Shown here one piece after another: positions 1 to 8,112 of a stretch of DNA of 16,234 nt (the first letter of the stretch is position 1; every line of letters starts with the position of its first letter). Source of the DNA: Spirochaetaceae bacterium UBA6089 (lineage in GTDB: Bacteria; Spirochaetota; Spirochaetia; Treponematales; Rectinemataceae); NCBI GenBank assembly GCA_002435985.1, contig DIXD01000065.1, positions 1,837 through 18,070 of the forward strand, written 5' to 3'. The notes under the pieces are model-generated. The model had not been told where the DNA came from. It searched no databases and saw nothing but the letters and a program-made list of their open reading frames with translations. A program made the translations under genes and the position numbers.

Positions 1-648
1 GTGTCCGGCGAGGGGGTTCAGCAGGCCCTTCTCAAGATCATCGAGGGAACGGTCTCCAATGTCCCGCCTCAGGGAGGCCGCAAGCATCCAAACCAAGAGT
101 ATCTCCGCATCGACACCACCAATATTCTCTTCATCTGTGGCGGGGCTTTTATTGGCCTTGAGAAGATCATCGAATCGAGAGTCTCCACCCATCCAATGGG
201 TTTCGGAGCGGATGTTAAGGCAAAACACGAAAAGAATCTGAGCCAGCTCTACGCAGCGCTGCAGCCCGATGACCTCATCAAATTCGGACTTATCCCCGAA
301 TTTGTCGGACGGCTGCCGATAAAGATCGCGCTCGACGAACTTTCCAAGGAGGACCTCAAGCGCATCATACTTGAACCACGGAATGCGCTCCTCAAACAGT
401 ATAAAGCCTCAATGAAGCTCGATAACGTCGAGTTGGAATTCGAGGACGCAGCGGTCGATGCGATTGCGGAGAAGGCGATTGCAGAGAAGACAGGGGCACG
501 AGGCTTACGCGCCATTGTCGAAAAAATTATGATCGACTTAATGTATTCGCTTCCGAGCGAAAGCAATGTAAAAAAAGTTATTCTGACACGCGATGCAGTG
601 GAAGGCAGGGGGAGCTGCATCCTGGAATATCGTCAGAAAACCGCGTAA
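1..648 (+). CDS. clpX: ClpX, ATP-binding unfoldase subunit of ClpXP (3' part only)
   Basis: This is the C-terminal part of ClpX, the hexameric AAA+ unfoldase that feeds substrates to the ClpP peptidase in the cytoplasm. The frame is open at the window edge and the first GTG encodes an internal valine, so the start, zinc-binding domain and Walker motifs lie upstream. Visible parts, numbered from the window edge, are the pore-2 loop SGEGVQQALLK (2-12), the RKH loop GGRKHP (25-30), a sensor-1 region around FICGGAF (44-50), the arginine finger in EFVGRLP (R104) and sensor 2 in TGARGLR (R167). The sequence is very close to the family consensus and has no visible defect. The TAA stop at 646-648 is followed at once by the TPP riboswitch of the thiamine operon, with no obvious terminator between. 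Identification is secure. Confidence 0.97.
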   Translation: MSGEGVQQALLKIIEGTVSNVPPQGGRKHPNQEYLRIDTTNILFICGGAFIGLEKIIESRVSTHPMGFGADVKAKHEKNLSQLYAALQPDDLIKFGLIPEFVGRLPIKIALDELSKEDLKRIILEPRNALLKQYKASMKLDNVELEFEDAAVDAIAEKAIAEKTGARGLRAIVEKIMIDLMYSLPSESNVKKVILTRDAVEGRGSCILEYRQKTA

Positions 649-656
649 ACGCAGAA

Positions 657-752
657 ATCAATGGGGTGGTTGCACATCTCCGTTGGAGTGCGCAATCTGA
701 GAAGACACCCATATAACCTGATCCGGGTAATACCGGCGGAGGGAACGATGAT
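657..752 (+). promoter_or_regulatory. TPP riboswitch (THI element) controlling thiBPQ
   Basis: All conserved parts of the thiamine-pyrophosphate aptamer are present in order. P2 pairs GGGTG (664-668) with CACCC (706-710). P3 pairs TTGC (670-673) with GCAA (692-695), with an inner hairpin CTCC/GGAG (678-681 with 685-688). The CTGAGA core is at 697-702 and CCTGATC at 717-723. P5 pairs CCGG (723-726) with CCGG (733-736). P4 pairs CCT (717-719) with AGG (740-742), inside the conserved GGAGGGAA end (738-745). A P1 can form between ATCA (657-660) and TGAT (749-752), extended by ACGC (649-652) with GCGT (753-756). P4 and P1 cover the thiB Shine-Dalgarno sequence and start codon, so ligand binding should block translation. 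I see no T-run terminator. The pairings were drawn by eye. Confidence 0.93.
738..742 (+). promoter_or_regulatory. thiB ribosome binding site inside the riboswitch
   Basis: GGAGG lies 5 bases before the ATG at 748 and 8 before the ATG at 751. It belongs to the conserved 3' end of the TPP aptamer, and its AGG pairs with CCT at 717-719 in P4. The site therefore both decides the thiB start and is the likely target of TPP control. Confidence 0.8.
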
Positions 753-1779
753 GCGTACAAGACAATTCATCGCGATTTTTCTTTTTGTTGGAGGATTGTT
801 CAGCCTGAACAATCCTGTGTGGGCACAGGCGAACGCGCAACCGAATGCGGCCGGCGCGGAGCTCGTTATTTGGACCTACGATTCCTTTATGTCCGAATGG
901 GGGCCAGCTGGCCAGATTGCCGAAGCTTTCCAAAAAGCCTACGGCGCAAAACTGCGCTTTGTGTCCAAGGGAGATGGAGGTGCACTCCTTTCGGCCCTTC
1001 TGGACGGTTCAAGGAAACCCAATGCCGATATCATCATCGGGCTTGACAACAGACAGCTTGAAAAAGCTCTGCAGAGCGGACTCTTTGTCCCACTCTCTCT
1101 GAAGAACCTCGCAGAGGTGCAGAAGAATCTCCTACTGGATCCCACGAACAGGCTTGTCCCCTACGATTTCGGCCAATTTGCTTTCATGTGGGATTCACAG
1201 AGCGGCATAGAACCTCCCAGCTCTCTGGAGGACCTCACCAAGCCCATCTATCACAAGAAAATCATCATCATGGACCCGAGAACCTCGACTCCCGGCTTGG
1301 GGTTCCTTGCCTGGACGGAGGCCGCCTATAAAGAGGGATGGGAGAATTACTGGAAGCGACTGTCCCCTTCCATCCTCGCAATGACGCCGAGCTGGGATAC
1401 CGGCTATGGCCTCTTCACTAAGGGTGAAGCGCCGCTCGTACTGAGCTATTCCACGAGTCCGGCGTACCACAAGGCATATGAGAATACAGAGCGATACAAG
1501 GCGCTACAATTCACCGAAGGCCACCCCATGCAGATCGAATTTGCGGGCGTGCTTTCCTCGAGTGCGCACCGGGAACTCGCCCAAACCTTTGTCGACTTCC
1601 TTCTATCGGCGGAATGCCAGGCTTTGTTGCCTGAGACCCAGTGGATGTTCCCTTCGAACACGAAGGCAAAACTTCCCGCATCGTTTTCCATCGTGAGCAT
1701 ATACCCTGCCCTGGATGCCGACATCGATGATATAGTTCGAGATCCCTCAGAGGCTGTAAATATCCTTATAAGCCATTGA
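748..1779 (+). CDS. thiB: Thiamine ABC transporter, periplasmic binding protein ThiB
   Basis: This is the solute-binding protein (343 aa) that captures thiamine or its phosphates outside the inner membrane and delivers them to ThiPQ. It has a signal peptide: a basic start, a hydrophobic stretch at about residues 7-20 and a probable cleavage after VWA (24-26). The mature part matches TbpA/ThiB throughout: VIWTYDSFMSEWGP near the start, an ADIIIGLDN segment, VPYDFGQFAFMWD, the DPRTSTPGLGFL motif, and GYGLFTKGEAPLVLSYSTSP followed by AYH. ATG 748 or 751 is chosen because both follow the riboswitch Shine-Dalgarno sequence. An in-frame ATG at 661 is rejected because it lies in the aptamer. The gene is first in thiBPQ, with 40 bases to thiP. 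The riboswitch upstream independently supports a thiamine role. Confidence 0.95.
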   Translation: MMRTRQFIAIFLFVGGLFSLNNPVWAQANAQPNAAGAELVIWTYDSFMSEWGPAGQIAEAFQKAYGAKLRFVSKGDGGALLSALLDGSRKPNADIIIGLDNRQLEKALQSGLFVPLSLKNLAEVQKNLLLDPTNRLVPYDFGQFAFMWDSQSGIEPPSSLEDLTKPIYHKKIIIMDPRTSTPGLGFLAWTEAAYKEGWENYWKRLSPSILAMTPSWDTGYGLFTKGEAPLVLSYSTSPAYHKAYENTERYKALQFTEGHPMQIEFAGVLSSSAHRELAQTFVDFLLSAECQALLPETQWMFPSNTKAKLPASFSIVSIYPALDADIDDIVRDPSEAVNILISH

Positions 1780-1819
1780 CCGACATTTGAATATTGCGGC
1801 GAGAGGGAGCGACATTCAT

Positions 1820-3481
1820 ATGACGCGGCGAATAACAGTTGTTCTCTATGGGCTACTCTGTATCATTATTTTCTTTTCGCTGTCTCCTCTTGCCGCATTT
1901 TTAAACGTTGCGCTGGGGCGTGGGTTGGAAGGGGCCTCTACAGTTCCCGGCGCAGCCTTCTCGAATTTTCTAGCCCAGATCCCTCTCTCCACCATTTTGA
2001 GAAGTCTCGAATTCACCTTGCTCCAGTCGCTTGTGAGCACGGCAGTGGCGGTCGTCATTGGACTTCCTGGTGCATGGTTTGTGGCAAGGTTTCGATTTGT
2101 GGGCAGAAAAACGCTGTTGGCGCTCGCCGCAGTGCCGTTCTGTTTTCCTCCGATATTGGTCATTCTTGCTTTTATTCTGTATTATGGCAAAGAAGGCCTA
2201 CTCTCCTCCGTCATATCCTTGTTGTTCGGCTCACATAGGCAATATCAGGGATTCCTTTACAGCTTTTGGGGGCTGGTCATGGTCCACGCGTTTTACAACT
2301 TCCCCATCGTCGTGCACCAGATATCTGCGCTTTGGATACGTATTCCGGAGACACAGAAGGAAGCCGCGAAGACTTTGGAAGCAGGCCCCTTGAGAGCCTT
2401 CCGCACCGGTACACTCCCCTGGCTTTTACCTGGGATTGCTCAGGCGGCGGGGCTTATCTTCTTATACTGTTTTTTCAGCTTTACTACGGTCCTCGTGTTC
2501 GGAGGAAAGGTTGGCACCACGATCGAGGTAGAAATCTATTACGCACTGCACTATCAGTCCAATTATGCGCTCGTCCTGGTTCTCTCCATGGTCGAGACTA
2601 TGTGCGCCCTGCTTGGGATATTGCTACTCACTCGGACGCAGGGACGCACCCAAAGAACACTGCGTGATTTTGGAAGGACACAGGAGCTGCGCTCCCCTAA
2701 AGGGCTACAGCGTCTTTTTATTGTAATATATGGAATCTTTATTGTGTTTTTCTTCATTGGTCCACTCTTGTCCATTGCAATAGAGGCCTTTAGGGTACCT
2801 TCTCCCGTAGGAAAAGCTACGAAATTTGGTCTTGACAACTTCGAAAGGCTTGTGAGTGGCTTTCAGGCGCCGCTTCTGGGGGCGATTCTGTCCACAGTCC
2901 GACTGAGCGGCCTTGCCGCAGTCCTTGCCACCATTACAGGGATCATAGCAAGTCTCGCCCTCTTTTTTGCGGAAAAAAGGAATCCACAAGGGGCCCTGCC
3001 GAAGCTCATCGAAGTTCTCCAGTGGCTGCCCATGGCCGTTTCATCGGCAATCTTTGCCTATGGATGGCTTTTTTTATCCTCAGACCAGGTCGTGAGCAGC
3101 GCGCTCGTCTTAGCGCAGGCCGTCGTCGCCTGGCCATTTGTGAGCCGAGCCCTCCACGCCTCCCTGCGCGCCATCGATCCACAGGTCCGAGAGGCGGCGA
3201 GAACGCTTGGGGCATCGCCGCTCCGCGCCTTTATGACTATCGAACTGCGCGCTATCCTGCCTTCGGTTGCTGCTGCGGCCGCATTCGCCTTTTCTATTAC
3301 TGCAGGAGACGTCAACGTGCCCCTCATGCTCGGTATGGGCGAAGTGGAAACGCTCCCTCTTCTTCTGTATCGGCTCACCGCTGCCTACCGTTTTAATGAG
3401 GCATGTGCGGCAGGCCTTATTCTCGGCATCATGACTGGCTTTGTATTCTTCCTCAAGGAGAAGGTGATCGATGTCGCTTGA
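1820..3481 (+). CDS. thiP: Thiamine ABC transporter permease ThiP (fused two-module)
   Basis: This is the inner-membrane channel of the thiamine importer (553 aa, near the usual size for ThiP). It is a fused permease with two homologous modules and about twelve hydrophobic segments in all. Each module carries the EAA loop that contacts the ATPase: EAAKTLEAGPLRAFRT near residue 180 and EAARTLGASPLRAFMT near residue 456. The fused layout fits the ThiP/FbpB permease class. Between the modules, at about 285-300, is a polar, basic linker. ATG 1820 is chosen over an in-frame TTG at 1787 because AGGGAG (1804-1809) precedes it by 10 bases and the extra residues are not membrane-like. The 3' end overlaps thiQ by 11 bases, indicating translational coupling. 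Thiamine specificity rests on the neighbouring ThiB and riboswitch; the permease alone could be mistaken for an iron(III) permease. Confidence 0.93.
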   Translation: MTRRITVVLYGLLCIIIFFSLSPLAAFLNVALGRGLEGASTVPGAAFSNFLAQIPLSTILRSLEFTLLQSLVSTAVAVVIGLPGAWFVARFRFVGRKTLLALAAVPFCFPPILVILAFILYYGKEGLLSSVISLLFGSHRQYQGFLYSFWGLVMVHAFYNFPIVVHQISALWIRIPETQKEAAKTLEAGPLRAFRTGTLPWLLPGIAQAAGLIFLYCFFSFTTVLVFGGKVGTTIEVEIYYALHYQSNYALVLVLSMVETMCALLGILLLTRTQGRTQRTLRDFGRTQELRSPKGLQRLFIVIYGIFIVFFFIGPLLSIAIEAFRVPSPVGKATKFGLDNFERLVSGFQAPLLGAILSTVRLSGLAAVLATITGIIASLALFFAEKRNPQGALPKLIEVLQWLPMAVSSAIFAYGWLFLSSDQVVSSALVLAQAVVAWPFVSRALHASLRAIDPQVREAARTLGASPLRAFMTIELRAILPSVAAAAAFAFSITAGDVNVPLMLGMGEVETLPLLLYRLTAAYRFNEACAAGLILGIMTGFVFFLKEKVIDVA

Positions 3482-4595
3482 GCTTCAACATGTACGGGTA
3501 ATGCGGGGCTCTTTCAGCCTCGAGGCCGACTTTTCTCTGCAGAGTGGCAAAGTCTTGGTGATACTCGGTCCTTCAGGCTGCGGCAAGACGACGCTGCTTC
3601 GTGCAATAGCGGGCCTGGAACGGATACAGCGAGGCCAGATCATATTGGACGGTGTGAGGATCGATAGATTGCCCACCGAAAAAAGGCATATCGGTTTTGT
3701 ATTTCAAGATCTTGCACTCTTTGAACAGATGCGCGTGAAGGACAACATAGGATACAGCCTCAAGGTACACCATGAAGACAAACAACAAATACAGGAAAAA
3801 ACTGCGCTTCTTGCCCGTCGTTTCAAAATCGAGCACCTTCTGAATCGCTACCCTTCCGAGCTATCTGGGGGAGAGCGTCAGCGGGTGGCCTTCGCGCGCT
3901 CACTTGCATCCTCCCCGTCGCTCATGCTGCTCGACGAACCGCTCTCGGCGCTGGATGCACCGCTCAGGCGAGAGATGCGGCGCTTTATCAGGCTGCAGCT
4001 CGCGGAGGGACATCTTACTGCCATCCATGTCACACACGATGTGGAGGAGGCAGTCGATCTCGCCGATGAAATTATCGTGATGCGCGATGGCGCCGTGGTG
4101 GGGTACGGCACGATGGAAGAACTCGAACAGAGGCCAGCATCAGGGTGGCTTGCGCGTTTTATGAATCTCGGACTTGTGCTTCCCGTGACGAACATTGTAG
4201 CGGGAAGGGCCTCGGACACTCTCGAGGTCGAAACGCATGCAGGCACGGTCCTCTCTATACCGAACCGAGCAAGTCTGGATATCTCCAGGTTGTCCAAAGA
4301 CAAGACCTGCCTCTATGTGCCGCTTGCTGCCACAGACATCAGCGAGAACCACAGTGACAGGAACATACGAGCAAGGATCCTCCGAAAGATCCATAGCGCC
4401 TCTCATATCTCCAAGCTGGTCCTTATGATAGCCGGCATAGAGAATTACTATTTCGAATTTCCTCTCGGAAGCCACCGTACAGAGATTCTCCAAGAGGGAA
4501 AAGAGATCGAAATTTCTGTCGATACCGAGCGTTGTCAGCTCCTCGCTGAAGAGCCTCCTGCCCTCGACGATGTGGTGCAACCTGTCTCGGGCTGA
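3471..4595 (+). CDS. thiQ: Thiamine ABC transporter ATPase ThiQ, with long C-terminal extension
   Basis: This is the ATPase that powers uptake through ThiP (374 aa). All ABC motifs are intact: Walker A GPSGCGKTT (33-41), Q-loop Q79, signature LSGGERQ (131-137), Walker B LMLLDE (151-156), D-loop SALD and H-loop H189. The frame starts at an ATG inside the end of thiP, with AAGGAG at 3455-3460 ten bases before it. Enterobacterial ThiQ is about 230 residues and ends after the nucleotide-binding domain. This one continues for about 140 residues (roughly 232-374) with a beta-rich, TOBE-like look, as in PotA, MalK or FbpC. The extension may be a regulatory or dimer-contact domain; its fold is inferred, not computed. 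The name ThiQ comes from the operon, since the ATPase itself does not reveal the substrate. The gene converges on aroK with 7 bases between stop codons. Confidence 0.9.
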   Translation: MSLELQHVRVMRGSFSLEADFSLQSGKVLVILGPSGCGKTTLLRAIAGLERIQRGQIILDGVRIDRLPTEKRHIGFVFQDLALFEQMRVKDNIGYSLKVHHEDKQQIQEKTALLARRFKIEHLLNRYPSELSGGERQRVAFARSLASSPSLMLLDEPLSALDAPLRREMRRFIRLQLAEGHLTAIHVTHDVEEAVDLADEIIVMRDGAVVGYGTMEELEQRPASGWLARFMNLGLVLPVTNIVAGRASDTLEVETHAGTVLSIPNRASLDISRLSKDKTCLYVPLAATDISENHSDRNIRARILRKIHSASHISKLVLMIAGIENYYFEFPLGSHRTEILQEGKEIEISVDTERCQLLAEEPPALDDVVQPVSG

Positions 4596-4602
4596 GGCAC
4601 CT

Positions 4603-5133
4603 TCACCGCTGCGACAGGGCTCTCTCGTCTATAAGCGCCTCGATGATGCCCGCGCTCTCTTCGATAGATTGGCCTTTTTGCCACCTGTAGCGAATGACGG
4701 CGGTCTGTCGATAGAGCGCTTTGCGCTGTCGAAAGATATTCTTCAGATCGATTTCCCATGTATCAGAGAATAAAAGCGGCCTGTGCGCTCTCTCGTACGA
4801 GAGTCTTCTTAACAGTTCAGGGATGGGAACATCGAGCCATACGGTGATAAACTGCTCTTTTAACAAAGAACGATTAGAGGCACGCAGGACGACCCCACCG
4901 CCACACCCGAGGACCAACGAAGTGTTGGCTTCGGCTAAGGTCCTGAGCGCATCTGCTTCGAGATTCCGAAAGCTCTCTTCCCCAAAATCATGGAAAAGCT
5001 CTGAGATCTTTCTCTGCGATCGGGCTTCTATGAATTGGTCGAGATCGACAAAATCGATGCCGCGATGGGCAGCAAGCATTTGTCCCAGTTTGGTCTTGCC
5101 TGACCCCATCATGCCGATGAGGGCGATTTTCAT
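4603..5133 (-). CDS. aroK: Shikimate kinase
   Basis: This cytoplasmic enzyme (176 aa, normal for the family) phosphorylates shikimate to shikimate-3-phosphate in the chorismate pathway to aromatic amino acids. Visible motifs are the P-loop GMMGSGKT (7-14), the magnesium/shikimate DLD motif (30-32), an arginine in ESFRNLE (R56) matching the substrate-binding arginine, the glycine triplet GCGGG (76-80) and the lid arginine in HRPLL (R118). It is the last gene of the pduO-htrA-uvrB-M19-aroK operon. Its ATG lies 5 bases after the dipeptidase stop, and no strong Shine-Dalgarno sequence is visible, so it probably depends on coupling. A single copy is seen here; aroK and aroL cannot be told apart from sequence alone, and aroK is the conventional name. 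Confidence 0.95.
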   Translation of the reverse strand: MKIALIGMMGSGKTKLGQMLAAHRGIDFVDLDQFIEARSQRKISELFHDFGEESFRNLEADALRTLAEANTSLVLGCGGGVVLRASNRSLLKEQFITVWLDVPIPELLRRLSYERAHRPLLFSDTWEIDLKNIFRQRKALYRQTAVIRYRWQKGQSIEESAGIIEALIDERALSQR

Positions 5134-5138
5134 GGCTT

Positions 5139-6122
5139 TCAGCCCAATACGTCATCGAATACTCGGAGCCAATTACCCCCTAGTATCTTTTGCGCCTCGC
5201 TGTGGCTGTAGCCTCTTTTCCGCAGGGCTTCATAGATGATGGGGAACTGTCCGGCATCCTCGATCACGTGCGCCTCGATGGGCTTAAATCCGTCGAAATC
5301 AGAGCCCATCGCACAGCTTTCGATTCCACCCACGGAGACGATATGGTCAACATGTAACATAAGCGCTTCTAGGCTGCAGTCGTTTTGATCTACGGTGACA
5401 AAAGCCGGAACGAAGACGCAGCCTATGGCACCACCATGATCGGCAATCGCCCGTATCTGCTTATCGCTGAGGTTGCGCGGATGATCGGCGACAGCGCGGG
5501 CGTTCGCGTGGGAGGCGATGAAGGGACTTTGGGCAATCTCGGCAACATCCCAAAACCCCTCTTCGCCGAGGTGGGCCACGTCCACGATCATGGACATATT
5601 CTGCATCTTCTCCACAAGCGCTTTGCCTAAGGGAGAAAGCCCATCATTCCCCTCTGCCTTGAGACCGCGTCCAAAAGCATTGCGCCTGTTCCACGTCAGG
5701 CCTATTGCTCTTACACCCCTCTGGTAAAATTCGTCGAGACTATCAAGAGAATTTCCAAGTGCCTCAGCGCCCTCTATCGAAAGCAAAGCGCTCACACGCT
5801 TCTCGGCTATGGCTCTGTGGATCTCGGCACCGCTCCTCGCCAGGAAAAAATCGGGCCCTCCCTGTTCGAGCACTTCATCGAGGGCGTCGATCATCGCCAT
5901 CGCCTCTTCTGTTGCGTGCGGCAGCTGTTCGTCTTCAAGAAAAATGGCCATGACCTGGCAGACCACACGCCCTCGAATGAGTTTCGGCAGATCGAGATGA
6001 GTGCCGGGGTTGTCGGCGAAAAAATCACGCCTCGTCTTCTCTTCTTTATGCATGCTTCGCCCGGTGAGCGCCATCAAAGTATCGCAGTGAGCATCGATCA
6101 CATAGAAATCTTCGTACTGCAT
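5139..6122 (-). CDS. Membrane dipeptidase family (peptidase M19)
   Basis: This 327-residue protein is a zinc-dependent M19 (renal dipeptidase-like) hydrolase with a TIM-barrel fold. Family members cleave dipeptides, often those with a D-residue at the C-terminal position. The metal-site and substrate residues are present in order: HCD (H12, D14), the bridging glutamate in LSIEGAEAL (E117), H184 in DVAHLG, H205 in SHANAR, and the GSDFDG motif (263-268). There is no signal peptide or membrane segment, so despite the family name it is probably cytoplasmic. Its start lies 1 base after the uvrB stop, with AAGGA five bases upstream inside the uvrB end, and aroK follows 5 bases after its stop. The substrate cannot be inferred; recycling of peptides or cell-wall fragments is possible. 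The family call is firm, the physiological role open. Confidence 0.93.
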   Translation of the reverse strand: MQYEDFYVIDAHCDTLMALTGRSMHKEEKTRRDFFADNPGTHLDLPKLIRGRVVCQVMAIFLEDEQLPHATEEAMAMIDALDEVLEQGGPDFFLARSGAEIHRAIAEKRVSALLSIEGAEALGNSLDSLDEFYQRGVRAIGLTWNRRNAFGRGLKAEGNDGLSPLGKALVEKMQNMSMIVDVAHLGEEGFWDVAEIAQSPFIASHANARAVADHPRNLSDKQIRAIADHGGAIGCVFVPAFVTVDQNDCSLEALMLHVDHIVSVGGIESCAMGSDFDGFKPIEAHVIEDAGQFPIIYEALRKRGYSHSEAQKILGGNWLRVFDDVLG

Positions 6123-6123
6123 G

Positions 6124-8112
6124 TCAATCCTTTTGCCCTTTCAGTTTTGCAAGTTCGTCGCGAATGTGTGCGGCCTGTTCGAATTCAAGGTTTTTCGCGT
6201 GTTCGAACATCAATTTTTCCATCTCTTTGACGAGAGCCCGGCGCTGTTCCGGAATCAGTATATTATGAGTGCGCCATACAACGTCAAGTTCATCCTCCAA
6301 GGCTTCGATCTTTTCTTCTCTATGGCGCTCGAGGATGTCTTGGACTTTTTTACGGATGGTCTGTGGCGTGATGCCGTGCTCGAGGTTGTAGGCCTGCTGA
6401 AGGGCCCTGCGGCGCTCTGTTTCGGCAATAGCCCGACGCATCGCATTGCTCATCGCGTCCGCATACATGACTACGAGCCCAGCAGCGTTGCGCGCCGCCC
6501 TGCCGATGATCTGAATAAGGCTCGTTTCCGAACGCAAAAACCCGATCTTGTCGGCATCGAGGATGGCGATGAACGAGACCTCAGGCAAATCGATCCCTTC
6601 GCGCAAGAGGTTGATGCCTACGAGGACATCGAATTCGCCGGCGCGGAGTTGCGTCAGTATCTCGACGCGCTCGATGGTCTCGATCTCGGAGTGGATGTAG
6701 CGGACGCGGAGGCCCAGCCCGCGGAGGTACTCGGTGAGCTCCTCCGCCATCTTCTTTGTGAGGGTGATGATGAGGCTCCGCTCTCCTCTCTCCGCCCGTT
6801 CACGAACGCGAGCATAGATATCTTCCATTTGGCCTTCCGTGGAATGAACCTGAATCTCAGGATCCACGAGCCCCGTAGGCCTGATGACCTGTTCGACGAG
6901 AGTCTTGGAGCGCTTTATTTCCGTATCGCTCGGCGTCGCGGAGACATAGACCGTCTGCGGTACTATCGACTCGAACTCGTCGATGGTGAGCGGTCTGTTG
7001 TCGAGGGCACAGGGCAAGCGGAACCCGTAGTCGACGAGCGATGTCTTGCGGCTGCGGTCGCCTGCATACATTGCGCCGATCTGCGGAAGCGTGACATGCG
7101 ATTCATCGATGAATGCGATAAAATCACGTGGAAAATAGTCGAGGAGGACCCCCGGTCGTTCTCCCGGTTTTCGGTTCGAAAGAGGAGCGGAATAATTTTC
7201 GATGCCGCTGCAATACCCCATTTCCTCGAGCATCTCGATATCGTACTCAGTGCGCGATTTTATGCGCTCGGCTTCCAAATACTTGCCGTGTTCAAGAAAA
7301 AAGCTGTACCGCTCTGCTAGTTCGCTCTTTATCCTTTCGACCGCGCGCTGAACCATATTTTCAGGCATCACGAAGTGCTTCGCAGGATAAATGACGGCCT
7401 CGTCGAGCTCTTCCGCGGCTTCCCCGGTGATGGGATTGAGATGCCGGATGCGAACTATAGTGTCGAAGTCGAGCTCGATACGGTAGGCATTCTCCAGATA
7501 CGCAGGATAAACTTCCAATACGTCCCCTCGAATTCTAAAACACCCGCGCTCGAGCACCATATCGTTGCGTTCGTACTGCAGGCTGATGAGGTTTCGCTTT
7601 ACCGCGTCGAGGTCGATGGTCTGCCCCTTGTCCAGATAGACGCGCATCTCCCTATAGAGGTCGGGAGAGCCTAAGCCATAGATGCAGGATACCGTTGCGA
7701 CGATGATGACGTCGCGGCGTTCCATGAGCGCAGCTGTCGCCGCGAGCCGCATACGATCGATCTCTTCGTTGATGTCTGAATCCTTTTCTATATAGAGGTC
7801 CTTGGACGGCACATAGGCTTCGGGCTGATAATAGTCATAATATGAGACAAAATACTCTACGGCATTCTCAGGGAAAAACCCCTTGAATTCGCGATAAAGC
7901 TGGGCGGAGAGGGTCTTGTTGTGAGAAATGACGAGGGCAGGCCTCTGAACCGCCTCAATGACCTTGGCCATGGTAAAGGTCTTCCCAGAGCCTGTAACCC
8001 CCTTGAGCACGGTGTAACGCTCTCCCCTCTTGATGGCGTTTGCCAGAGCATCGATAGCCTGTGCCTGATCGCCCGCTGGTCCATAGGGAGCCACGACTCT
8101 GAAAGGTTTCAC
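6124..8112 (-). CDS. uvrB: Excinuclease ABC subunit B (UvrB)
   Basis: UvrB is the DNA-damage-verifying helicase-like subunit of nucleotide excision repair, acting with UvrA and UvrC. The protein is 662 aa, typical for the family. Motifs include Walker A GVTGSGKT (38-45), the damage-probing beta-hairpin region with YYDYYQPEAY (91-100), TVSCIYGLGSP (140-150), DESH (336-339), helicase motif QIIGRAARN near 530-545, and a C-terminal UVR domain (about 625-660) that binds UvrC. The start codon is GTG, and it overlaps the htrA stop by 4 bases (GTGA). GGAG lies 8 bases upstream inside htrA. No SOS box can be assigned, because the gene begins inside the preceding one. All core motifs are intact. Confidence 0.98.
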   Translation of the reverse strand: MKPFRVVAPYGPAGDQAQAIDALANAIKRGERYTVLKGVTGSGKTFTMAKVIEAVQRPALVISHNKTLSAQLYREFKGFFPENAVEYFVSYYDYYQPEAYVPSKDLYIEKDSDINEEIDRMRLAATAALMERRDVIIVATVSCIYGLGSPDLYREMRVYLDKGQTIDLDAVKRNLISLQYERNDMVLERGCFRIRGDVLEVYPAYLENAYRIELDFDTIVRIRHLNPITGEAAEELDEAVIYPAKHFVMPENMVQRAVERIKSELAERYSFFLEHGKYLEAERIKSRTEYDIEMLEEMGYCSGIENYSAPLSNRKPGERPGVLLDYFPRDFIAFIDESHVTLPQIGAMYAGDRSRKTSLVDYGFRLPCALDNRPLTIDEFESIVPQTVYVSATPSDTEIKRSKTLVEQVIRPTGLVDPEIQVHSTEGQMEDIYARVRERAERGERSLIITLTKKMAEELTEYLRGLGLRVRYIHSEIETIERVEILTQLRAGEFDVLVGINLLREGIDLPEVSFIAILDADKIGFLRSETSLIQIIGRAARNAAGLVVMYADAMSNAMRRAIAETERRRALQQAYNLEHGITPQTIRKKVQDILERHREEKIEALEDELDVVWRTHNILIPEQRRALVKEMEKLMFEHAKNLEFEQAAHIRDELAKLKGQKD

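Noticed and set aside
515..543. Possible promoter inside clpX for thiBPQ (TTGTCG, 17 bases, TTAATG)
   Set aside because: The match to consensus is poor, it lies in coding sequence, and nothing else supports it.
661..747. N-terminal extension of ThiB starting at ATG 661
   Set aside because: These bases form the TPP aptamer, and the signal peptide and ribosome site place the start at 748 or 751.
4574..4618. Hairpin between the convergent thiQ and aroK stops (TGTCTC at 4583-4588 with GAGGCA at 4594-4599; also CCTGTC with GACAGG)
   Set aside because: The stems are short and no T-run follows on either strand, so I do not call a terminator.
6121..7320. A 399-codon open frame on the plus strand inside uvrB
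   Set aside because: It lies entirely antisense to a well-conserved uvrB frame. The product has no recognisable domain, and long antisense frames are expected from the codon bias here.
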